A DNA stretch of 37,213 nt from Chloroflexota bacterium (GTDB taxonomy: Bacteria; Chloroflexota; Dormibacteria; Dormibacterales; Dormibacteraceae): the NCBI GenBank assembly GCA_005881825.1, contig VBEO01000062.1, forward strand, positions 1 to 37,213, in the 5' to 3' direction. Shown piece by piece: positions 8,401-15,715 of the stretch. Made by a program: the position numbers and the translations under genes. Positions within the stretch are counted from its first letter, which is position 1. Every line of letters starts with the position of its first letter. The notes beneath the pieces were generated by a model. The model saw only the letters and a list, made by a program, of their open reading frames with translations. It did not search any database and was not told the DNA's origin.

Positions 8401-9467
8401 CGCTGGCTCGCGAGCGGCGCACCCTGGACTCGATCCTCCGCCACTCCCCGGTGGGCGTGATCCTGGAAGATGAGACCGGGCAGGTCGTGTACGCCAACCC
8501 CGAAGCCGAGCAGCTGTACGGGGTCGAGGTGGCCAGCTTCACCGGCCGGGCGGTCGACGACATCCTGGGCGAGGCCGGCGCCCAGGTAACCGCCGACCCT
8601 GACGCCGAGCCTGACGCCCCCTCGGTGCTGACGCTGCGGGCGCCTCAGGAGCGCGTGATCGAGGTGCGCCGGGTGCCGCTGCCCGGCATCCGCGGCGAGC
8701 CGGCCGGCGTGCTCTCGCTGCACGAGGACGTGACCCGCGAGCGCCAGGTCCTGGAGGCCAAGGACCTGATGCTGCGCGCCATCGGCCACGAGGTGCGGAG
8801 TCCCGCGGCGGCCATGAAGACGACGCTGGCCGGCATCCTGCAGTGGGAGCGGCACATGGACGCCGAACAGCGGACGTCACTGCTGGTCGAGGCGTACGAG
8901 ATGTCGGACCGCCTGCTGAACCTGGTCGAGGGCCAGCTGATCATCGCCAAGCTGGAGACCCGCCAGTTCGAGCCCAACCCCGCCCAGGTGCAGCTGGCGC
9001 AGGCCGTCGAGCACGTGATGGCGGTGCTCCAGCACCGGTACGGTGACCGCATCGAGCGGGTGTCGGTGCGGCTGCCGCGCACGCTGCCCGCCGCCTTCTG
9101 CGAGCCGACGCACCTCGACCAGGTGCTGACCAACCTCGTCGGCAACGCTCTCGAATACACGGGAGCGCCGATCCACGTCAGCGCCCGCGCTCACGGCGAG
9201 TGGCTGGAGGTCACGGTGTCCGACGAGGGGCCGGGCCTGCCCGTGGAGCGCGTGGAGTCCTTGTTCCGGAAGACCGCCCCGGCCGGCCAGAACCGCGCCC
9301 GCGGCGGCCTGGGCCTGGGACTCTACCTCTGCCGGCTGGTGGTCGAGCGGTCGTTCGGCGGCCGGATCTGGCTGGCCGGCACCGGCGGCGGCGGCACCAC
9401 CTTCAAGTTCACCGTGCCCGCCTCCGGGGTGGCGGCGCAGCGGAGGGCCGCGGCCACCGGCGGCTAG
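5484..9467 (+). CDS. Soluble multi-GAF/PAS sensor histidine kinase
   Basis: 1,327 residues without membrane segments or signal peptide, so a cytosolic sensor. By eye there are six GAF-like modules (about 10-170, 173-330, 334-515, 519-690, 700-835, 838-978), each ending in a helix such as LALRNAHSY or LALANAEY that leads into the next. A PAS domain follows (about 980-1085, SPVGVILEDETGQVVYANPEAE). HisKA has its phospho-accepting His at about 1102 (GHEVRSPAA). HATPase_c has the N box NLVGNALEY, G1 DEGPGLP and G2 GGLGLGLYLC. Ligands of the GAF units cannot be read. There is no receiver domain, so the phosphate must go to a separate regulator; the receiver-only protein diverges from this gene and the OmpR-type regulator is about 800 bp away. 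TATATC lies 7 nt before ATG, so it is probably leaderless. Confidence 0.9.
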   Translation: MADTLAPATQSQASTRQGLVAALRSCATEADIVQVLYQYLRSAYGYDVVALTVLEREGWYHAVGVDQGILQDVQRRRLVESLFAPFYEAGKTEVIHPPVEEAGRSRGPGARKVPRTIIFSPLKQGETVMGAVLYQSYEERAVPPSEVDFLEDVARDLSVLTANAYLNEVTRNQAVRLTALNAVARALASTLDEGGVVAALHETLSQLLPVEVVELVVPDEETPSVLRVLRSGDDQSALLRIPRRSPRVSVARSILEDPRTHLKAELDGAGYRSGCWVPVREGGATRAVLSIHSRDLEAYEESTVTFLAQVADEVALALRNAHSYAALEAQRRRLEVVNAVGRRLASSLDRWSIMRTLREELSRHLKFEFFGLATIHQGDEGPMADGYSWIDGNETVYTVPLAGSGPSREAYESGQPVLVRRSPWATRVEAQHPTGGLVEAGGAMVYVADAGRRGRVAARSIVWVPVRRGERVTALLSLQSYRAGVFTDWHVHLLQDVAAHVSLALANAEYFAAAQAERRRLEALHVLELGVAGSADEAQIANAVFTAAREYVSADNFLLVYLDPDGLLGGFGSEHGGPTQVLDPKPVERTVQFRRLQETGQTFAGHVPEEARRPGSGWPGTKDSRMPVEVVWVPVLQDNRVVAALSAQRFEENSFSEDEVRLMESAAPIVGIALRTVRLHRANELALAHSVRMQEVAALAGHELAGVVASIADQARNMLGAAGAACWAFDAEGRTTAEASSGDATAARVLQWAGRDRHGGWPQTPRAPLSGARGASAWSLVPLWYADTMVGALGSIHAGTPVDEAASGTAEFARHAAIAIENARLGAETRDRIRTLEAVANFTELDITRPAHTQAEMAALVERALSASQGALWITDEDSSLRRVGDGLSVPLEAPSQTLRHFRSNPIGSRAKALLKAMGSATAVATPILVEGKLAGLVVAQAGAGSPAETRRLMSVLAGQAGVVLGRLRLVEALARERRTLDSILRHSPVGVILEDETGQVVYANPEAEQLYGVEVASFTGRAVDDILGEAGAQVTADPDAEPDAPSVLTLRAPQERVIEVRRVPLPGIRGEPAGVLSLHEDVTRERQVLEAKDLMLRAIGHEVRSPAAAMKTTLAGILQWERHMDAEQRTSLLVEAYEMSDRLLNLVEGQLIIAKLETRQFEPNPAQVQLAQAVEHVMAVLQHRYGDRIERVSVRLPRTLPAAFCEPTHLDQVLTNLVGNALEYTGAPIHVSARAHGEWLEVTVSDEGPGLPVERVESLFRKTAPAGQNRARGGLGLGLYLCRLVVERSFGGRIWLAGTGGGGTTFKFTVPASGVAAQRRAAATGG

Positions 9468-9496
9468 CGACCCCCTCCGCCTCGCTGGGCTCGGCA

Positions 9497-9516
9497 CCTC
9501 CCCATAAATGGGGAGG
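9497..9516. repeat. REP-like inverted repeat after the kinase gene
   Basis: CCTCCCCAT-AA-ATGGGGAGG is a perfect 9-bp inverted repeat in the 65-bp gap after the kinase. It resembles hairpins at 24461-24483 and 30152-30170, all built on CCTCCCC/GGGGAGG arms. It may end kinase transcription or be a dispersed palindromic element. Confidence 0.55.
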
Positions 9517-9517
9517 A

Positions 9518-9523
9518 GATAAT
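9518..9523 (+). promoter_or_regulatory. -10 element GATAAT for the kinase-like gene
   Basis: GATAAT starts 2 nt after the inverted repeat and ends 9 nt before ATG 9533. The gene therefore may have its own leaderless transcript as well as read-through from the kinase. Confidence 0.4.
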
Positions 9524-9532
9524 CACGGCCAC

Positions 9533-10270
9533 ATGTCACGGACCCCGCTCTGGGCGCGCGTGGGCGGCGGTCTGGAACTCGTCCCCGGCGGCGACCGGCA
9601 CGGCCCCGCCGATCTCGACTTCCCGCCATCCGGCGAGGGCTGGGAGCCGCTGCAGCTGGGAGGGCAGCTGGTCGGTTGGGCACACGGATCAGGGGGCCGT
9701 GCTCTGGCCCGCCAAGCCGAGGAGGACGGCGCCCGCCTGGCCACCGAACGCCGGGCCCACCTGCTCGGCCGTCTCGGTCACAAGATGCGCTCGGCCGTCC
9801 TCTCGCTGCAGGAGTCGGCCCGCCAGGCCGCCTTCGGGCGGCCGGAGCTGCTCGAGCAGCTCTACGAGCAGGCCCAGGAACTGGGCCGCCGCGCCGCCGC
9901 CCTGGAGGCGGCCGCCCTCGACCCCAAGGATCCCGCCCGCGGGGTCGTCTTCGGGGCCATCCTGAACTCCGCCTGCGCCGGCGCCGTCCTGGAGGTGCCG
10001 GCGGATGCGGTGGTCAAGGCGCCCGAGCCGGTACTGCTGGAGGCCATGGCCCGGGCCTTCGAATGGATGGGGGGGCCGGGCTCCCGGATCGCCGGCGAGC
10101 ACCGCGGCAACTGGTGGCGGATCGAGATCACGGCCGCCCCCGACGCTCGGCCGCTGGCGGCACCGGAGCTGGGTGAGCCGCTGGTCCAGCTCCTGGTCGA
10201 CATCCACTGCGGAGGCTGGCTCGACGCATCCGAGCCCGGTCGCGCGGTGCTCTGGCTCCCAGCCCGCTGA
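9533..10270 (+). CDS. Histidine-kinase-like phosphotransfer protein with degenerate ATPase half
   Basis: 245 residues. The middle (about 78-105, LLGRLGHKMRSAVLSLQ) matches a HisKA H-box and its dimerisation helix and resembles GHEVRSPAA of the upstream kinase. A second helix follows (about 112-135). The C-terminal half looks like a worn HATPase fold: EPVLLEAMARAFEWM stands where the N box should be, but I see no Asn box, no DxGxG and no GxGLGL. It could therefore accept or pass phosphate (like ChpT or Spo0B, which are kinase-derived and do not bind ATP) but should not autophosphorylate. It sits 65 nt after the large kinase. A phosphotransfer role is inferred from form and position; a regulatory pseudokinase is the alternative. 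Confidence 0.6.
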   Translation: MSRTPLWARVGGGLELVPGGDRHGPADLDFPPSGEGWEPLQLGGQLVGWAHGSGGRALARQAEEDGARLATERRAHLLGRLGHKMRSAVLSLQESARQAAFGRPELLEQLYEQAQELGRRAAALEAAALDPKDPARGVVFGAILNSACAGAVLEVPADAVVKAPEPVLLEAMARAFEWMGGPGSRIAGEHRGNWWRIEITAAPDARPLAAPELGEPLVQLLVDIHCGGWLDASEPGRAVLWLPAR

Positions 10271-10275
10271 GCAGC

Positions 10276-11031
10276 GTGCGGCGCGTGGTGGCGCCCAACC
10301 CCGGCCCCTACACCGGGCCGGGCACCAACACCTGGATCCTGGGCGACGAGCCGGTGCTGGCCGTGATCGATCCCGGGCCCGACGACGACGCCCACCTGGC
10401 CGCCATCGAGCGCAAGCTGGGCGCGGCCCAGGTGGGCGTCATCCTGGTCACCCACTCGCACCCCGACCACCTGCCGCTGGCCGAGAAGCTGAGCGCGAGC
10501 CGGCAGGCCCGGGTGGCGCACTGGCCGGAGCTGGCCGACGGGGACCTGGTGCGGGTGGGCCAGCTCGAGCTGCAGGCGCTGCACACGCCCGGCCACGCCG
10601 CCGACCACCTCTGCTTCTGGCTGCCGTCCGATCGCGTGCTGTTCACGGGCGACCTGATCCTGGGCCGCGGCAGCTCGATGGTCACCTACCCCGAAGGCGA
10701 CGTCGCCGCCTACCTGCGCTCGCTGGAGCGGGTAGCGCTGCTCGAGCCGCGGATGCTCTTCCCCGGCCACTGGGACCCGGTCGCCGACGCCGCCGGCAAG
10801 ATCGCCGAATACCGTACCCATCGCCTGGCCCGCGAGCGCCAGGTTGTGCATGAGCTGGAAGCCGGCGGGCCGGGCACCGCGGCCGTGCTGACGCGGCGGG
10901 TCTACGGCCGCGAGGTTGAAGGGGAGGAGCTGCTGCGGGCGGCGGAGATGACGCTGCGCGCCCACCTAAAGAAACTGCTGGACGAGGGGCGGGTGAGGCT
11001 GGCTGGCGAGGTTTACGCGCTCGAACGTTAG
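10276..11031 (+). CDS. MBL-fold metallo-hydrolase, LACTB2-like
   Basis: 251 residues. The metallo-beta-lactamase fold shows THSHPDH (His60, His62, Asp64, His65), the later ligands HTPGHAADH, FTGDLILG and LFPGHWDPV, and the N-terminal PNPGPYTGPGTNTW seen in the LACTB2/glyoxalase-II-like group. A C-terminal helical winged-helix-like part (about 190-251) is also typical of LACTB2. Members of that group act on nucleic acid or thioester substrates; the substrate here is unknown. GTG 10276 comes 5 nt after the kinase-like gene, so it is probably co-transcribed with it. Its stop codon lies inside the first SOS-like box of the next gene. Confidence 0.85.
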   Translation: MRRVVAPNPGPYTGPGTNTWILGDEPVLAVIDPGPDDDAHLAAIERKLGAAQVGVILVTHSHPDHLPLAEKLSASRQARVAHWPELADGDLVRVGQLELQALHTPGHAADHLCFWLPSDRVLFTGDLILGRGSSMVTYPEGDVAAYLRSLERVALLEPRMLFPGHWDPVADAAGKIAEYRTHRLARERQVVHELEAGGPGTAAVLTRRVYGREVEGEELLRAAEMTLRAHLKKLLDEGRVRLAGEVYALER

Positions 11032-11035
11032 TTCG
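11022..11035. promoter_or_regulatory. SOS (LexA) box 1
   Basis: CGAACGTTAGTTCG has perfect CGAAC-N4-GTTCG half-sites, the form bound by LexA in Bacillus and actinobacteria. It spans the stop codon of the MBL gene and is 29 bp (centre to centre) upstream of box 2. Confidence 0.6.
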
Positions 11036-11040
11036 AAATC

Positions 11041-11046
11041 TACTAT
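11041..11046 (+). promoter_or_regulatory. Candidate -10 of the HNH gene between two SOS boxes
   Basis: TACTAT lies between the two CGAAC-N4-GTTCG palindromes. Bound LexA at either box would cover this promoter. Confidence 0.4.
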
Positions 11047-11050
11047 CATA

Positions 11051-11064
11051 CGAACAGAAGTTCG
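11051..11064. promoter_or_regulatory. SOS (LexA) box 2, touching the start codon
   Basis: CGAACAGAAGTTCG ends at the base before ATG 11065, so it would overlap the transcription start. Its arms match CGAAC-N4-GTTCG perfectly. It is in line with the known LexA control of 13E12-type DUF222/HNH genes in Mycobacterium tuberculosis. Confidence 0.65.
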
Positions 11065-12189
11065 ATGAGGTCAACAGATCCCGATGGCTGGGACTCCCTG
11101 GAACCCTTCCTCCACGAGCTGTACCGCGAGCGGCTGATGATCGATCGCCGAGAGCTGCAGTGGTCCGCGATCGCTGCTCATGTCGCCGATAGTGGCGAGC
11201 ACCAGAAGTACGGATTTCACAACCCGGTCGACTGGCTGCGCGTCCGATTCCAGATGGGAGAGGGCGCCGCGCGCGACCGCATCACCGTCGGACGTCACAT
11301 GCGACGGTTGCGGCAGACGGTGGAGGCCGTCGAATCGGAAGAGGTCGGGTTCGGTCACCTGGTCGAGATGACTGGCGTCGCAGATGCCTTGCACCGCGCT
11401 CATGGCGGCGACTCTCCATTCGACGAAGCCAAGCTGCTCAAGGCCGCGCGCACCGAGACGGTCGGCCGCTTTCACTTCACTTGCGAGAACTACCGCCACG
11501 CGTGCAATGCCGGGGCCTTCGCCCGCCAGGCTGAGCGGACATACGAGGAGCGAGAGCTCACGATCCGGAGGCGGCGCGATGGCATGTTCACCATCTGGGG
11601 CCGCCTGGATCCGATTACGGGGAGCAGGCTTCGCGTAGCGCTGGCCAACCATGCTCGGCGCCGCGGCGCCGGCGACAAGCGCAGCTTCCCACAGCGCCTT
11701 CACGATGCAGTTGCCGAGCACCTGTCCGAGCGGACGGAGAATCAGCTGAACGTCACCGTCGCTCTCGAGACATTGCTGGCGCTGAAGGGGTCGCCGGCGG
11801 CCGAGATCGCGGGGGCTCCGCTGCTTTCAGCGGCCACTGTGCGTCGGCTGGCCTGCGACTCCACCGTGCGCCGGATCGTGATCGACCCGGGTTCCGTCGT
11901 GGTGGATGTCGGGCGGAATCGCCGGGTGGTAACTCCGGCCGCTCGGGCGGCAGTGATCGCCCGTGAGGGCGGACAATGCGGCTGTCCCGGGTGCGACCGC
12001 CCAGGCCGCGATGTACATCACCTCAAGCCCTGGGCGGAGGGCGGCCCCACCGATGTATCGAACCAGGTTCTCCTCTGCTATTGGCACCACCGACTCGTGC
12101 ATGAAGGCGGGTGGCGTCTGGTCCGGATGGAGGGTGGCCGGCTGCAGCTCCTCAGGCCCCCGCCCGACTTCTATTACGGGGCCGCCTAG
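11065..12189 (+). CDS. DUF222 / HNH endonuclease (13E12 repeat family type)
   Basis: 374 residues. The N-terminal two thirds is the helical DUF222 part (WLRVRFQMGEGAARDRI near 57-73, GRLDPITGSRLRVAL near 183-197). The C-terminal HNH nuclease (about 300-360) has the Zn cysteines CGCPGC, the HNH core DVHHLKPWAEGG, Asn in SNQVLLC and the final CYWHHRLVHEGGW. Such proteins are multi-copy in actinobacteria and are thought to cut DNA; their role is unclear. Two SOS boxes directly upstream suggest induction by DNA damage. ATG 11065 follows box 2 without a Shine-Dalgarno. Its stop TAG overlaps the TAG of the convergent M23 gene in the tetramer CTAG. Lateral acquisition is possible but not shown. Confidence 0.88.
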   Translation: MRSTDPDGWDSLEPFLHELYRERLMIDRRELQWSAIAAHVADSGEHQKYGFHNPVDWLRVRFQMGEGAARDRITVGRHMRRLRQTVEAVESEEVGFGHLVEMTGVADALHRAHGGDSPFDEAKLLKAARTETVGRFHFTCENYRHACNAGAFARQAERTYEERELTIRRRRDGMFTIWGRLDPITGSRLRVALANHARRRGAGDKRSFPQRLHDAVAEHLSERTENQLNVTVALETLLALKGSPAAEIAGAPLLSAATVRRLACDSTVRRIVIDPGSVVVDVGRNRRVVTPAARAAVIAREGGQCGCPGCDRPGRDVHHLKPWAEGGPTDVSNQVLLCYWHHRLVHEGGWRLVRMEGGRLQLLRPPPDFYYGAA

Positions 12190-12851
12190 CGCAAACCTCG
12201 CCAATCGCCGGGCGGCGCCCCCGGCCACCCCGCGGGCAGCGGGAACGGGTCCGGCGGGCTGCCGTTGAGATAGGGCATGGGATCGTAGGGCACGCCGGCG
12301 AAGCGCACCTCGAAGTGCAGGTGCGGCCCGGTCGAATTGCCGGTGGAGCCCACGAAGCCGATCACGTCACCGGCCTTCACCGGCTGGCCCCAGCCGACGT
12401 TGGTGCGGACCATGTGGCCATAAAGCGTCGAGACGCCGCCCGCTTCCTGGATCAGCACATGGTTGCCATAGCGCTCGGTGTCCTGGAAGGGATAGGCCAG
12501 TCCGGGGCCGGCGGCGCGAATCGGGGTGCCTTGGGGCAAGCCGATGTCGATGCCGGTGTGGAAGCCGCCAGGGCAGTCCTGCACCGGACGCTCCAGCTCG
12601 AAGCCGGTACAGCCGAAGGGCTGGGTGAGGGGGCCGCGCAGCGGCCATTGTTCGCGTGGCCCGGAGCCCGGCGCGAAGTCGGCCGGCGTCTGCGGTGCGG
12701 GCAGGATGGTGAGCCAGTCATAAACCCCGACCACCAGCGGGCGCTGGAGGTCGTTCTCGCCGGGCGTGCGGTCGGGCACGGTCTGGACAGGCGCGGCCGC
12801 GATCAGCGTCAGGGGTAGGAGGCAGCCGAGGGCCCGGAGTAGGCGCGGCAC
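12186..12851 (-). CDS. M23 family (LytM-like) peptidoglycan endopeptidase, secreted
   Basis: 221 residues. A signal peptide (VPRLLRALGCLLPLTLIAAAP) leads to a zinc endopeptidase that would cut peptidoglycan cross-links outside the membrane. Motifs: FHTGIDIG (HxxxD zinc pair), STLYGHM (catalytic His) and GPHLHFEVR (HxH), all present, so it is likely active. GTG 12851 is preferred over longer readings because it begins the signal peptide and TACGAT lies 9 nt before it. Upstream reading to 12884 would cross the promoter shared with rlmN. Confidence 0.87.
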   Translation of the reverse strand: MPRLLRALGCLLPLTLIAAAPVQTVPDRTPGENDLQRPLVVGVYDWLTILPAPQTPADFAPGSGPREQWPLRGPLTQPFGCTGFELERPVQDCPGGFHTGIDIGLPQGTPIRAAGPGLAYPFQDTERYGNHVLIQEAGGVSTLYGHMVRTNVGWGQPVKAGDVIGFVGSTGNSTGPHLHFEVRFAGVPYDPMPYLNGSPPDPFPLPAGWPGAPPGDWRGLR

Positions 12852-12859
12852 CGCGTGGG

Positions 12860-12866
12860 TATCGTA
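12860..12866. promoter_or_regulatory. Shared divergent -10 core, M23 peptidase / rlmN
   Basis: TATCGTA gives TATCGT on the plus strand (6 nt before GTG 12872) and TACGAT on the minus strand (9 nt before GTG 12851). The two genes are 20 bp apart, so both transcripts would start from one symmetric core and be leaderless. Confidence 0.55.
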
Positions 12867-12871
12867 GCCAG

Positions 12872-13912
12872 GTGCCGATCGCACTCAGCTCCCTCGCGGC
12901 GGCCGACCTGCGCGCCTGGCTGGCCGAGCGCGGGCAGCCCGCCTACCGCGAGCGCCAGCTGCGATCCTGGCTTGCCCGCGGCGCGGCCGGCTTCGAGGAG
13001 ATGCGCGACCTGCCGGGATCGCTCCGCGTCCAGCTCGCCGACAGCTTCCGGGCGAGCTCGCTGGAGGAGATCGCCCGCTCCGAGATCGCGGCCGATCAGA
13101 CGACCAAATACCTGTACCGGCTGGACGGCGGCTACACGGTCGAGGCGGTGGTGATGCGATACCCGCGGCGATCGACTCTATGCATCTCGTCTCAGGTCGG
13201 CTGCCCGATCGGCTGCCCCTTCTGCGCCACCGGCCAGGGCGCCTTCGGCCGCAACCTGGCCGCCCACGAGATCGTCGACCAGGCCCTTGACGCCAACCGC
13301 CGGCTGCTGGGCGAGGGCCGCCGGCTCTCGCACATCGTGTTCATGGGCATGGGCGAGCCGCTGGCTAACTACGAAGCCGTTGTGAGCTCCGTGCGCGCCA
13401 TCGCCGACCCCGACCTGCTGGGTATCTCGCCGCGCCGCATCACCGTCTCCACCAGCGGGCTGATCCCGCGCCTGGAGCGCCTGGCGGAGGAGGGTCTGCC
13501 CGTCACGCTGGCCATCTCGCTGCACGCCGCCCGTGAGGAGCTGCGCGACGTGTTGGTGCCCATCAACCGCAAGTACCCGCTGGCGCAGCTGATCCCGGCT
13601 GCCCAGGCTTACGGGGTGCGGACCGGGCGCCGCGTGTCCTACGAGTGGGTGCTGCTGGCCGGCGTCAATGACACCGAGCGCGATGCCCGCGAGCTGGGCG
13701 AGCTGCTGGACCGGCGGCTCGCCCACGTCAACCTGATCCCCTTCAACCCGGTCGCCGACACGCCCTACCGGGCGCCCGAGCCGCGGCAGGTTCGGCGTTT
13801 TGCGGAGTGGGTGGCCGCGACCGGTCTCAACGTGACCGTCCGCGACACCAAGGGCCGCTCCGGCGACGCAGCCTGCGGGCAACTGCGCGCCCGCCTCCTC
13901 CAGCCGGCATGA
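12872..13912 (+). CDS. rlmN: 23S rRNA (adenine-2503-C2)-methyltransferase RlmN
   Basis: 346 residues, full family length. This radical-SAM enzyme methylates A2503 of 23S rRNA (and A37 of some tRNAs). The cluster motif is CPIGCPFC (Cys111, Cys115, Cys118). FMGMGEPLANY (SAM contact), the SLHA motif and the C-terminal Cys in DAACGQL (about 335, the methyl-carrying cysteine) are all present. GTG 12872 follows TATCGT by 6 nt with no Shine-Dalgarno. It is the first gene of a tight plus-strand run; the next gene overlaps it by ATGA. Confidence 0.95.
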   Translation: MPIALSSLAAADLRAWLAERGQPAYRERQLRSWLARGAAGFEEMRDLPGSLRVQLADSFRASSLEEIARSEIAADQTTKYLYRLDGGYTVEAVVMRYPRRSTLCISSQVGCPIGCPFCATGQGAFGRNLAAHEIVDQALDANRRLLGEGRRLSHIVFMGMGEPLANYEAVVSSVRAIADPDLLGISPRRITVSTSGLIPRLERLAEEGLPVTLAISLHAAREELRDVLVPINRKYPLAQLIPAAQAYGVRTGRRVSYEWVLLAGVNDTERDARELGELLDRRLAHVNLIPFNPVADTPYRAPEPRQVRRFAEWVAATGLNVTVRDTKGRSGDAACGQLRARLLQPA

Positions 13913-14259
13913 CATCATCCAACCCGATGGATGAGCAGCAGGTCGCCTGGATAGACATGGGCTATCGGTCGCCGGTGCTGGACTCAGAGGGCCACCAGAT
14001 CGGCACGGCCGAGTCGCTGCTGGGCGACGAGAAAGAGGACATCTTCCACGGCATCGTGGTCAAGCTGAAGGACCACAATCGCCACGTCGAGGTCCCGGCG
14101 GCACAGGTCGCCAAGATCACGCTCAACAACGTTCACCTCTCGGTCAACCCCGACCAGGTGGCCGGGCTGCACGACTACAAGGAGGAGCGCTGGTTCCACC
14201 TCGGCTGGGGCGGGCTCTTCCGGAAGCATCCCAACTGGCAGGAGACCGACCGCACGTAG
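13909..14259 (+). CDS. PRC-barrel-like small protein
   Basis: 116 residues. VLDSEGHQIGTAESL, then FHGIVVKL and HVEVPAAQVAKITLNNVHLSV have the beta-barrel spacing of PRC-barrel or DUF2171-type proteins. These are usually small modules that bind RNA or proteins, or act as stress proteins; function here is unknown. ATG 13909 overlaps the rlmN stop (ATGA), so translation is coupled; ATG 13927 is a possible internal start. Its stop TAG is overlapped by the GTA codon at which the next protein appears to begin. Confidence 0.6.
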   Translation: MTSSNPMDEQQVAWIDMGYRSPVLDSEGHQIGTAESLLGDEKEDIFHGIVVKLKDHNRHVEVPAAQVAKITLNNVHLSVNPDQVAGLHDYKEERWFHLGWGGLFRKHPNWQETDRT

Positions 14260-14963
14260 CCGGCAAGCTCTATGCCGGCACCTCCGGTTTCTCCTATCCG
14301 GCCTGGCGCGGCGTCTTCTATCCGGAGAAGCTGGCCGGCTCCAAGATGTTGGGCTTCTACGCGGAGCGCCTCAACGCGGTCGAGCTGAACGGCACCTTCT
14401 ACCGAACGCCGCCGCCCGGAGCACTCACCAAGTGGGCGGCCGAAACGCCGCCGGGGTTCCGCTTCTGCTTCAAGGCCGCCCGCGGGCTCACGTACTCGGC
14501 GGCGGCGTTTCCCAAGGTGGCCGTCGCCGGGCAGGTGGGTCAGCGGCTGGCCGAGATGGGCGAGCGGTTGGGCCCCGTGCTGCTCCAGTGGCCCCCAACC
14601 GCGCGCAACCCCGACACCGGTCTGCTGGACGCGCTGCTCGAAGCGCTCGCGCTGCCGGTCGCAGTGGAGTTCCGCAACCAGGCCTGGTTCGCGGCCGAGG
14701 TGTACACGGTGCTGGCCCGACGGGGTGCGGCGCTGGTGGTGACCGACGAGGAGAAATGGCCGATGGCCCCGGTCGAGCCCACCGCGGGCTTTGCTTACTA
14801 CCGACTGCGCCGGGTCTACACGGACGCCGAGCTGGATCGCTGGCACGAGCGGCTGCAGGCGCCGGAGGGCGACGTCTACGTATTTTTCAAGCACGAGCCG
14901 GAGGCACCCGCCCGCGCCCGCAACCTGCTCACCACGGGAACCGACCGCCGGCACCCGGTGTAA
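14256..14963 (+). CDS. DUF72 family protein with non-canonical start
   Basis: 235 residues of DUF72 TIM-barrel sequence; function of the family is unknown. The hallmark N-terminal strand YAGTSGFSYPAW is followed by VELNGTFYRTP, FCFKAARGLTY, VLLQWPP, VEFRNQAWF and YVFFKHE. The first canonical start in this frame is ATG 14346, which would cut off the conserved YAGTSG strand. There is no in-frame ATG, GTG or TTG from 14103 to that point. GTA at 14256 overlaps the upstream stop as GTAG and gives (M)AGKLYAGTSG, a normal DUF72 start. Possibilities are initiation at GTA by coupling, a frameshift joining it to the PRC protein, or a base error (GTG would change the upstream TAG to TGG). Confidence 0.72.
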   Translation, partial: VAGKLYAGTSGFSYPAWRGVFYPEKLAGSKMLGFYAERLNAVELNGTFYRTPPPGALTKWAAETPPGFRFCFKAARGLTYSAAAFPKVAVAGQVGQRLAEMGERLGPVLLQWPPTARNPDTGLLDALLEALALPVAVEFRNQAWFAAEVYTVLARRGAALVVTDEEKWPMAPVEPTAGFAYYRLRRVYTDAELDRWHERLQAPEGDVYVFFKHEPEAPARARNLLTTGTDRRHPV

Positions 14964-14971
14964 GAGCGTGC

Positions 14972-15715
14972 GTGAGGCGGATCCCGGTCGTCGCAGCCGC
15001 TGGTGTGGCCGCGGCGCTGGTCCTCTTGGGCGCGGCCGTCTTGGTGGCCAACGGCACGCATACGCCCGGACGCCTCGGCCTGCCTGCGGCCGCGGCCACA
15101 GCCAGTGGCGCCGCACCGGGCCCTGGACCGAGCTCAGATCCCTTGGAAGCCGCCTGTGGCAGCCCGCCCCGGGCGGGCGCCTGGACAGTGGCCCCGGGCG
15201 CAATCGCCGGCTTTCGCGCCCATGAGAAGTTCGCGGGCCTCGAAGCGCCCCACGAGGCCGTAGCCCGCACCGACCGGGTCGCCGGCTGGCTCGAGGTGGA
15301 CGGTGACCCCGCGGCCGGCCGCATCCAGGAAGCCTGCATCGCCGTCGAGCTCGGCAGCCTGGTGAGCGTCGACAGCCTTCCGGGCATGAACACCCATGAC
15401 CGCGACGGTGGGGTGCGCGACATGCTCAACGTGTCAGCGCATCCGTACGCGCGCTTCCGCATCACGGCGCCGGTCACCGTGGGCAGCGCCCTGCCCGGCC
15501 AGCTGGAGATCAACGGCGTCAGCCTGCCCGCCACCGCCACGCTCACGGCCCACACCCAGGACGCCACCAGGCTGCAGGCCGCCGGCTGGGTGCCGGTGAC
15601 CGCCGGGGACTACGGCGTCGAAGTCCCCAACGCGGCGGACTTCGTGGTCGTGGACTCCCACGTCACGGTCGAATTCTCCCTGGCCTTCGAGCGCGCTACT
15701 GGGGGCAGAGCTTGA
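14972..15715 (+). CDS. YceI family exported lipid-binding-like protein
   Basis: 247 residues. GTG 14972 starts a signal/anchor (VRRIPVVAAAGVAAALVLLGAAVLV), then a Ser/Pro/Gly linker and a YceI beta-barrel (about 70-247) with VAGWLEVD, VDSLPGMNTHDRDGGVRDMLN and the FRITAPV strand. YceI proteins bind isoprenoid-like lipids in the cell envelope. A leftover hydrophobic helix may tether it to the membrane. Its 3' end overlaps the convergent dehydrogenase gene by 20 bp. It is the last gene of the rlmN run. Confidence 0.82.
   Translation: MRRIPVVAAAGVAAALVLLGAAVLVANGTHTPGRLGLPAAAATASGAAPGPGPSSDPLEAACGSPPRAGAWTVAPGAIAGFRAHEKFAGLEAPHEAVARTDRVAGWLEVDGDPAAGRIQEACIAVELGSLVSVDSLPGMNTHDRDGGVRDMLNVSAHPYARFRITAPVTVGSALPGQLEINGVSLPATATLTAHTQDATRLQAAGWVPVTAGDYGVEVPNAADFVVVDSHVTVEFSLAFERATGGRA

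Noticed and set aside
12186..12189. CTAG where the HNH and M23 stop codons overlap
   Set aside because: Noted as a compact convergent junction, but a 4-bp overlap alone is not evidence of function.
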